Shown here: positions 10,600-18,900 of the stretch, in pieces
Position numbering within the stretch: the first letter of the stretch is position 1
Layout: each line of letters starts with the position of its first letter
Assembly: GCA_037447655.1 (NCBI GenBank)
Contig: JBBHKE010003389.1
Location: 34,447-64,511, forward strand
Length of the DNA: 30,065 nucleotides
Direction: 5' to 3'
From: Zygnema cylindricum
Taxonomy: Eukaryota > Streptophyta > Zygnematophyceae > Zygnematales > Zygnemataceae
Translations under genes and position numbers: made by a program
The notes under the pieces: model-generated
Told to the model about the DNA's origin: nothing
What the model saw: the letters and a program-made list of their open reading frames with translations, nothing else
The model's database searches: none

Positions 10600-11892
10600 C
10601 TACCGAAACTCCATTAACGTTAAACATCTTTTTGCCCCCTGCATTTCGTACTCATCTAACATGTTTCCAATGGCCTGTTTTTGAGTCAATTTTATTATTT
10701 TCTTATTTCTGTCCCTCTCTACCTGGATACCCAAAATATATTTTGCCTCACCGAGGTCTTTCATCTCGAACCATGAGTTTAGAGCAATTTTGATTTTGTT
10801 AATTTCATCCATTGATTTGCTAATTAATAGCAAATCATCTACATATACTGCTATATATACTATCCCATTGTCACCGTTTAGAACGTAGACAGAGTGATTA
10901 GAACTTATCCTTTGAAATCCTAAGCTAGTCAAGAATTCATCAAGCTTTAGATTCCACTGTCTGGGGGCCTGTTTTAGGCCGTACAAAGATTTTAGCAACT
11001 TGCATACTAAGTGCTCTTTTCCTGGTTCCACATACTTTTCAAGCTGCTGCATGTAAATGGTCTCTTGTAGTTCTCCGTGCAAAAAGGATGTCTTTACATC
11101 CATCTGATGTATTTCCATATCTTCTATTGCAGCTAGACACAGCAAAATCCTAACTGTCGGAAATCTTACAACCGGAGAAAATGTTTCTTCAAAAATCAAT
11201 TCCTTCCTTTTGATTATACCCCTTTGCCACAAGTCTTTCCTTATAAGTTCAATGGTGTTATCGCGATTTAACTTCACCTTGAATACCCATTTGCTGCCGA
11301 TCGCTTTGCGGTCTGGAGGAAGGTCCACAAGCTCCCATGTTTGAGCCTCCATGATGGACTTCATTTCGTCATTTGCTGCCTCGATCCAGTGATTCCGTTC
11401 TGGTGATGAGAAGGCCTCCTGAATGGTCAAAGGCTCCCCGGAGGCTGCTGAGTAGGCAAAGTGAGAGCTTGTTTGCAGGCGGCTGCTTGATCTTCTTCCC
11501 CCCGGAAATTCTGAGGCTGAGATCGTCTGATGCCGTGCGTTTCGCTGATTGCGCTGGTTGGGATCTGTGTGTACTGACCTCTGTTGGTTCGTCTGGATCC
11601 GAATTTGTTGAGGAACTTGAAGAGAGTCGGACTCCGGAGTCACCACCGGGACAATATCTTGCATGCAATCTAAAATGACATATTCCTGTACCTTTTGTTG
11701 CCTTTGCTGCTCTGTCATTTTAAATAAATCTATGGAGTCTAGTTCATCTTTAACAATGATGTTTCTTGCTATAACTATTTTCTGCCTCTCAAACACAAAG
11801 ACTCTATAACCTTTTGAGTGATCATCATATCCTAACAAAATACCCGGTAATCCATTCGGTTCCATTTTCCATCTATTTGTAGATGTATCCAA
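10600..11892 (-). pseudogene. Copia pol middle: integrase C-terminus and reverse transcriptase
   Basis: A 430-residue open segment. Residues 15-50 (GILLGYDDHSKGYRVF onward) match the C-terminal part of copia integrase. Residues about 80-150 are the variable linker, and about 155-430 are reverse transcriptase. Visible motifs are WELVDLP (186-192), GSKWVFKVK (199-207), EETFSPVV (235-242), QMDVKTSFLHGE (263-274, first catalytic Asp 265), SLYGLKQAPRQW (302-313) and YVDD (350-353, catalytic). Residues about 214-232 (IELIRKDLWQRG onward) look out of frame compared with the family, framed by two compensating indels. The segment has no true start: it opens at a TTG and the homology continues upstream. 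It ends at a stop at 10600-10602, before RNase H. Confidence 0.92.
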
Positions 11893-12235
11893 TATAAAGC
11901 ATTGACTACCAAAGACCTTAAAATGGCTAACATCTGGTTTGCTACCTGTCCAAATCTCGTAAGGAGTAGCTCCTACCGATCTTGATCCTATCTATTTTTA
12001 ATATAAACTGCACAATTAAGAGCCTCAGCCCAGAATTTCGAATCAACATTTTATAATCAACATTCGAATTTTTATCAGCGAGCATCGACCTAGAGCTCTC
12101 CGTGACAGTTCTATTCAGTCTTTCCGACACCCCGTTTTGTTCCGATGAATATGGAACAGTCAGTAGATGACTTATTCCCTCCTCGAGTAAAAAGGCTTCA
12201 AATTCCTTTGATGTATATTCACCACCATTGTCCGA
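11893..12235 (-). pseudogene. Copia integrase core, second half, frameshifted
   Basis: Immediately after the stop at 12236-12238 the frame resumes with SDNGGEY (second catalytic Asp at about 12230-12232). Further on, NGVSERLNRT holds the third catalytic residue, the Glu of SER at 12122-12124. Together with the first Asp in the upstream ORF this completes the D,D-35-E triad of the retroviral-type integrase that inserts cDNA into the host genome. Near 12050-12060 the frame changes, with FWAEAL continuing in a different frame. Near 11985-11995 a further shift of about 5 bases and a TAG precede GATPYEIWTG. The region is therefore non-functional. A 62-codon ORF at 11942-12130 is only part of this broken gene. 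Confidence 0.88.
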
Positions 12236-13975
12236 TCAGAGCTGCAAAATAGGTAAATTATGAAGTTTTTCAGCCCATGCTTTATAGTGTTTGAAGTGAC
12301 CAAACACTTCACTCTTCTCTTTCATGAAGTAAACTTTTGTAAACCTGGAAAAATCATCTGTGAAGGTGACCATATATTTCATCCCCCCGGCAGATGGAAC
12401 CTTCGCCGGACCAAAGACATCCGAATGAATTTGTTGTAAGAGTTTCGTTGACCGATGCTCAGACTCTTTAGGAAATGGCAATCTGTGGATTTTGCCTAAA
12501 GTGCAACCATCACAAGTTTTGACCAGCTCATTTGTGATTGATACACCCTCTATTTTTCCGGCAAGGACCATTTTCCTCAAACTATCATAGTTTACATGGC
12601 CTAATCTTTTATGCCACAACTCATCAGAGTGCAAAACAGCGGAGTACAGAACATCATTCTCCTTGGTATTAGCCATATCCATGCGATACATCTTGCTACT
12701 ATCTCTAGTACCTGTAACCGCAACCTTGCCATTTTTGCTAACAACCTGCCGACCATTTTTCAAATTAACCTCAAAGCCTTTACTCTCTACCAACGATGTA
12801 GAAAACAGATTTTTCTTAAAGTCAGGCACAAATAAGACATTGTGAAGAGTCCTTTCACATTCTTTTCCTTCTACATCAACTAGTAAGGACACATCACCCA
12901 CAGCACGAGTTTGGACACTCATTCCACAGGCATAATAAATATTTTTCACCGGCGTTGTTTTCAGATTTTTGAAGATGGCTTTGTTCCAGCACATGTGGGC
13001 TAACGCTCCTGTATCCATTATCCATCCAGGGTCCTTCGCGCCCTCCATTGCAGCCGCCATAGCGAATAGATCCGTATCATCCTCCGTAGAAACCGTCAAA
13101 GTCTTGTTTTGGAGAGACGAAGAAATTGAAAATAGTGCATTTCCACGAGGTGTATGCCCCGTGAAGCCTTTGTAAAACGGGCTTTGTTCCCATCCCGGCC
13201 TGTATAAACCTGTATCGTTAGCTTTTTTAAACTTAGGACAGAATTTGTATCCATGACCTCTCTCACTAGAATAAAAGCATGCATTGTTTGATTGTCTTTT
13301 TCCACCTTGATTAAACTGTCTGAACTGATTAAACTGGTTCCTTTGCTGATTAAACTGTCCTTTTCTCTCAAAGTTTGAATTAAAAGCCTCTACTTGCTCA
13401 ACATTGAGAATATTAGATGTAGCTTCCTCCTCTAGTAAAATATTGATGGCTAACTGTAAAGTCCAGCTAGTTTTATCTTTCTGTTTGAGCATGTCAGATA
13501 CTCCCTTCAAACTACGAGGGAGACCCCTCATGAGCAATGCTACCTTTTGAAAAGGAGGAAACACCCCACCTGCACATGCAAATGCATCTACAAGGATACG
13601 AAATTTGTTAGAATATTCAGCCATTGTACCGCCAGTGTACTTATAGTCCCAAATTTTTCCAACCAATAGAAGCTCTTCTTGGACATTGGCCTTTTCATAA
13701 TCACTTTTAAGTGATTTCCATATATCAATTGCTTTTTTCAATTTTATCCTAGACATAGCTAAGTTCTCAGATATACAAAATTTCAGAATAGAACGAGCTT
13801 GCGTATTTTTCTTAGACCATGACGGATCAGATTCATCTAGCGAACCATCCAAGATATCTAAAAGATTGACATTTTCAAAATGTGTCTCCACCATATCCGC
13901 CTAGTAAACATACTTATCTCCGGAAAAGATAGGAATTCTTGATGACAGGCGCCATGTCGTACAATGTCCGTACAT
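12236..13975 (-). pseudogene. Copia gag, protease and integrase N-terminus
   Basis: The main open part (13894 to 12236) gives 552 residues: Gag about 1-200 (UBN2-type; ETHFENVNLLDIL, DIWKSL), Gln/Asn-rich linker 178-205, zinc knuckle 206-219, protease DTGA at 294-297, and GAG-pre-integrase with the HHCC zinc site (H428, H433, C461, C464). The integrase core follows, with first Asp at 492 (IHSDVFGP). The knuckle reads CFYSSERGHGYKFC, with Ser209 where the family has its second Cys. The conserved Gag start IPIFSGDKYVY lies upstream in the same frame, from a possible ATG at 13975, but is cut off by TAG at 13901-13903 where a Trp is expected. The 3' end is TGA at 12236-12238 within the integrase core. 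The protein would package RNA and process and integrate cDNA, but this copy is dead. Confidence 0.92.
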
Positions 13976-14349
13976 AAAGTACACCGGCAGCTGTACTTTT
14001 GCGTACGGAACTCAATTCTGATTGGTTCCGTACATCAGTAGATAGAGTCTGTGAGAGAGATAGGACTTAGAAAAATTTGAAGATAGGACCCCCTCTCCCA
14101 GAGAGCTTCTGTACAAAAGGTCAACTTTGACCCTCCATAACTTACTGCTCAGGGGAGCAAATTCAGAGATTCTTTTTGCTATCGACTCAGGGGAGTCTTC
14201 CCTTAACATGGGTGAAGTTGGTCAGAGTTTTTGTTTGCCAGGGTGGCAGTTATTTTTGCTTAAACACAAAGGGGTGAGGATTATCCTAGAGGCTTCTTGG
14301 AAGCTGTCCACTCTGAGGACTTATGAAGGTCTCAGAGTTTCAATACTTG
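13976..14349 (-). promoter_or_regulatory. Copia 5' leader with alternative hairpins
   Basis: This is the untranslated stretch between the 5' LTR and gag. Two hairpins share one arm. Hairpin A (13967-14009) pairs TCCGTAC with GTACGGA and AAAGTAC with GTACTTT around a 10-nt loop. Hairpin B (14003-14033) pairs GTACGGAAC with GTTCCGTAC. The candidate gag ATG at 13975 lies in the bulge of hairpin A. Other elements are GGTCAACTTTGACC at 14119-14132 (two facing TTGACC boxes) and a CTCAGGGGAG direct repeat at 14148 and 14186. A 65-codon open frame (14012-14209) could be an upstream ORF but has no recognisable domain. No standard initiator-Met primer-binding site was found after the LTR. Confidence 0.6.
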
Positions 14350-15005
14350 TGTTGAACTGGCAACACCATTGTACTTGAGAGGTATGTCAAACCACCAAGC
14401 TACCACTAATCTGTCAAGCTACCATTGAGCTATCACTAAGCTGCCACTCAGCTATCACTAAGCTACCACTGAGTTACCCACTAAGTTACCACTGAGTTCC
14501 CACTAAGTTGACTAGAATCGTATCTATCGCAGTTGCTCTATCCTGTAAAGAATCACATTAAGAATAACCGACGCTGCGTTATCGTATGGAACATATCAAA
14601 TATAATCGGGGTTGCGATGTCTTGTTTGTGTTGCAGCTTCGCTGCTGCGCTGCTCTGCTGCAGCGCTGCTCTGCTGCTGCGCTGCTCTACTGTATAGCAG
14701 CTGCTCTGCTGTATAGTAGCTGCTCTGCTGTATAGCAGTTGCTCTGCTGTATAGCAGCTGCTCTGCTGTATAGCAGCTGCTCTGTTGTATAGTAGCTGCT
14801 CTGCTGTATAGCAGCTGCTTTGCTGTATAGCAGCTGCTCTACTATATAGCAGCTGCTCTGCTGTATAGCAGCTGCTCTGCTTTATACCAGCTGCGCTAAA
14901 CTGTTTTATAGCAACTCCGTTGCTCTGTCTGTATAGCAGCTGCGCTGCTTTGTCTGTAAAGCAGCTGCGCTGTTCTAAGACTGAAAGCTTTCCAAAAAGA
15001 CAACA
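14350..15005 (-). repeat. Copia right LTR (5' LTR of the element)
   Basis: A 656-bp LTR on the minus strand from TGTTGTCTTTTTGG (15005) to CAACA (14350). It matches 9122-9698 with about 13 substitutions in about 300 bp outside the repeats. The U3 19-bp repeats number about 13 here against about 7 in the left LTR, explaining the 79-bp excess. Satellite sequence follows directly at 15006. The minus strand should start transcripts within this LTR, but I cannot place the start site. Confidence 0.9.
14633..14975. repeat. 19-bp tandem repeats in the U3 of the right LTR
   Basis: About 13 copies of the CTGCTCTGCTGTATAGCAG unit with point variants (TATAGTAG, TATACCAG, TATAGCAA), each giving a CAGCTG core. 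It is the same array as in the left LTR but expanded by about four units plus extra degenerate copies. The sequence is low complexity and does not encode a protein. Confidence 0.85.
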
Positions 15006-15171
15006 AATTACATAAGCTATTAGCGCTAATAGGAATTGATAACTAACTTACACAAACTGTTAGTGTTGACATGAATTGTTATCTAACTTACAAAAACTGT
15101 TAGTGATAACAAGAATTGTTCCTAAATTACACAAACAGTTAGCGAACAGAAATTGTTATCTAAATTACAAA
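15006..15171 (+). repeat. Short satellite block between LTR and captured gag fragment
   Basis: About four 40-bp monomers in the forward orientation. The last about 95 bp (15078-15171) are repeated at 15955-16049 on the other side of the gag/protease fragment. They share the diagnostic 3-base deletion GCGAACAGAAATTG (15142 and 16020), and differ by few bases, including TTTCC versus TTCC. Confidence 0.9.
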
Positions 15172-15954
15172 AACCGCAACCTTGCCATTTTTGCTAACAA
15201 CTTGCCGACCATTTTTCAAATTAACCTCAAAGCCTTTACTCTCTACCAACGATGTAGAAAACAGATTTTTCTTAAAGTCAGGCACAAATAAGACATTGTG
15301 AAGAGTCCTTTCAATTGCTTTTCCTTCTACATCAAGTAGTAAGGACACATCACCCACAGCACAAGTTTGGACAATCATTCCACAGCATAATAAATATTTT
15401 TCTCCGGCGTTGTTTTCAGATTTTTGAAGATGGTTTTGTTCCAGCACATGTGGGCTAACGCTCCTGTATCCATTATCCATCCAGGGTCCTTCGCGCCCTC
15501 CATTGCAGCCGCCATAGCGAATAGATCCGTATCATCCTCCGTAGAAACCGTCAAAGTCTTGTTTTGGAGAGACGAAGAAATTGAAAATAGTGCATTTCCA
15601 CGAGGTGTATGCCCCGTGAAGCCTTTGTAAAACGGGCTTTGTTCCCATCCCGGCCTGTATAAACCTGTATCGTTAGCTTTTTTAAACTTAGGACAGAATT
15701 TGTATCCATGACCTCTCTCACTAGAATAAAAGCATGCATTGTTTGATTGTCTTTTTCCACCTTGATTAAACTGTCTGAACTGATTAAACTGGTTCCTTTG
15801 CTGATTAAACTGTCCTTTTCTCTCAAAGTTTGAATTAAAAGCCTCTACTTGCTCAACATTGAGAATATTAGATGTAGCTTCCTCCTCTAGTAAAATATTG
15901 ATGGCTAACTGTAAAGTCCAGCTAGTTTTATCTTTCTGTTTGAGCATGTCAGAT
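15172..15954 (-). pseudogene. Captured copia gag/protease fragment inside the satellite
   Basis: These 783 bp match 12716-13499 of the neighbouring copia element and lie in the same orientation. They cover the end of Gag from MLKQKDKTSW, the zinc knuckle (again CFYSSERGHG with Ser), the protease DTGALAHMC and the sequence up to VVSKNGKVAV. From about 15436 to 15954 I see no difference from the element. From 15172 to about 15435 there are about ten, including a 1-base deletion near 15386 that breaks the frame after KNIYYA. Both ends join satellite with no LTR or other element end. It cannot be expressed as a functional protein. Confidence 0.93.
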
Positions 15955-18900
15955 GCTATCTAACTTACACAAACTGTTAGTGATAACAAGAATTGTTTCC
16001 TAAATTACACAAACAGTTTGCGAACAGAAATTGTTATCTAAATTACAAAAACAGTTAGCGCTAATAGGAATTGTTATCTAACTTACACAAACTATTAGCG
16101 CTAACAACAATGGTTACCTATTTTACACAAACTGTTAGCGATAAGAGGAATTCTTTCCTAACTTACACAAATTGTTAGCGCTTACAGGAATTGTTATCTA
16201 CCTTACAAAAATGGTTAAGGATAAGAAGAATTGTTACCTTAATTACACATACTATTAGCGATAACACGAATTATTATCTAAATTACACAAATTGTTAGCG
16301 ATAACAGGAATTATTACCTAAATTATAGGAACAATTAGCGATAACAAGAATTGTTACCTAAATTACACAAATAAATAGCGATAACAAGAATTATTACCTA
16401 AATTACACAAAGAGTTAGTGATAAGAAGAATTGTTATCTAAATTACACAAACGGTTTGCGCTAACATGAATTGTTACCTAACTTACACAAACTGTTAGTG
16501 ATAAGAGGAATTGTTATCTAAATTACACAAAGTGTTAGCGCTAATAGGAGTTGACATCTAACTTACACAAACTGTTAGCGTTGAGATAAAATGTTATCAA
16601 ACTTACACAAACTATTAGCGATGACAACAATTGTTACCTAAATTACACAAAAAGTTAGCGATAACAAGAATTGTTACCAAAATTACACAAACATTTAGCG
16701 ATAACAGGAATTGTTATCTAAATTGCACAAAGTGTTAGCGATACCAGGAATTGTTATCTAAATTACAGAAAATGTTAGCGCTAACAAGAATTGTTATCTA
16801 ACTACACAAACTATTAGCGGTAACAAGAATGGTTACCTAACTTACACAAACTGTTAGCGATAAGAGGAATTCTTTCCTAACTTACACAAACTGTTAGCAC
16901 TAACAAGAATTGTTATATAAATTATAGAAACAATTAGCGATAACAAGAATTGTTACCTAAATTACACAAACAATTAGGGATAACAAGAATTGTTACCTAA
17001 ATTATAAAAACAGTTAGCGCTAACAAGAATTGTTATCTAACTTACAGAAACTGTTAGCGATAACAGGAATTGTAATCATAATTACACAAACTGTTAGCGC
17101 TAACATGAATTGTTATTTAACTTACACAACTTGTTAGCAATAACAAGAATTATAACCTATATTACACAAACAATCACCAATAACAAGAATTGTTTCATAA
17201 ATTACACAAATAGTAAGCGATAACAAAAATTGTTTCCTAAATTACACAAACTGTTAGCAATAACATAAATTGTTACCTAAATTACAGATAAAAATAACGA
17301 TAACAAGAATTGTTATCTAACTTATAGAAACTGTTAGTGCTAACAAGAATGGTTACCTAACTAACACAAACTATTAGCGATAACAAAAATTGTTACCTAA
17401 ATAACAGATCCTGTTAGCGATAACAAGAATTGTTACCTAAATTACACAAACAATTAGCGATAACAAGAATTGTTACCTAAATTACATAAACAGTTAGCGA
17501 TAGCAAGAATTGTTACCTAAATTACACAAACACCTAGTGATTACAAGAATTGTTACCTAAATTACACAAACAGTTAGCACTAAGGGAATTGATATCTAAC
17601 TTACACAAGCAGTTAGCCATAACAATAATTGTTACCTAAATTACACAAACAATTAGCGATAACAAGAATTTTTACCTAAATTATATAAACAATTAGCGAT
17701 AACAAGAATTGTTACCTAAATTACACAAACAGTTAGTGATAACTCGAATTGTTATCTAAAAAACACAAATTGTTAGTGATAACAAGAATTGTAAACTTAA
17801 TTACACAAACTATTAGCGCTAAAATGAATTGTTATCTAACTTACACATATTGTAAGCGATAACAAGAATGGTTACCTTACTTAAACAAACTGTTAACAAT
17901 AACATGAATTGTTACAAAAATTACACAAACTGTTAGCAGTAACAAGAATTGTTACCTAAATTATAGAAATAGTTAGCGATAACAAGAATTGTTATTTAAC
18001 TTACACAAACTGAAAACGCTAACAAGAATGGTTACCTAACTTACACAAACTGTTAACGATAACAGGAATTGTTACCTAAATTACACACACTGTTAGCGAT
18101 AATAGGAATTGTTACCTAAATTACCCAACCTGTTAGGGATAACAATAATTGTTACCTAAATTACAAAAACAGTTAGCGATAACAATAATTGTTATCTAAC
18201 TTACACAAAGTTTTTGAGCTAACAAGAATGGTTACCTACCTTACACAAACAGTTAGCGATAACAAGAATTGTTACCTAAATAACAACAAAAAATTAGCGA
18301 TAACAAGAATTCATACCTAAATTACATAAACAGTTAGCGATAACAAGAATTGTTACCTAAATTACACAAACAATTAGCAATAACAAGAATTGTTACCTAA
18401 ATTACACAATCAATTAGCGATAACAAGAATTTTTGTCTAAATTACTGAAACACTTAGCGATAACAGGAATTATTATCTAAATTACACAAACTTTAAACGA
18501 TAAAAAAATTGTTACGTAACTTACACAAATAGTAAGCGCTAACATAAATTGTTATCTAACTTACACAAACAGTTAGCGATAACATGAATTGTTACCTTAA
18601 TTACACAGACAATTAGCGATAACAAGAATTGTTACCTAAATTATACAAACAGTAAGCGCTAACAAGAATTGTTATCTAACTTACACAAACTGTTAGCGAT
18701 AATAGGATTTGTTAGCTATACTACACAAACAATTAGCGATAACAAGAATTGTTACCTAAATTATAGAAACAATTAGGATAATAGGAATTGTTATCTAAAT
18801 TACACAAATTGTTTGCGATAACAGGAATTGTAATCTTAATTACACAAATTGTTAACGCTAACATGAATTGTTATTTAACTTACACAACCTGTTAGCTATA

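Larger units (their letters stand above)
9122..15005 (-). mobile_element. Ty1/copia LTR retrotransposon, near full length but defective
   Basis: The element is read on the minus strand, with right LTR (5'), leader, gag, protease, integrase, reverse transcriptase, RNase H, polypurine tract and left LTR (3'). This order, with integrase before reverse transcriptase, defines the copia superfamily. The LTRs begin TGTTG and end CAACA, typical of plant copia. Total length is about 5.9 kb. The coding region is split by at least four in-frame stops and several frameshifts, so it is not autonomous. The two LTRs differ at about 13 of about 300 non-repetitive positions (about 4.4%). No matching 5-bp target-site duplication is visible: the flanks are leader-like DNA on the left and satellite on the right. 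Confidence 0.93.

Noticed and set aside
11369-11678. Open frames of 99 (-) and 101 (+) codons over the integrase/reverse transcriptase linker
   Set aside because: They lie in other frames of the copia pol linker, which has coherent homology on both sides in its own frame.
12611-13371. Plus-strand frames of 60-74 codons and a 91-codon minus frame over gag/protease
   Set aside because: Shadows of the minus-strand gag-protease frame. The same shadows reappear in the captured copy at 15076-15826.
14012-14378. Leader ORFs: 65 codons (-) and 83 codons (+)
   Set aside because: No recognisable domain. The minus frame could be an upstream ORF of the retroelement but I cannot support it as a gene, and the plus frame is antisense to the leader and enters the LTR.
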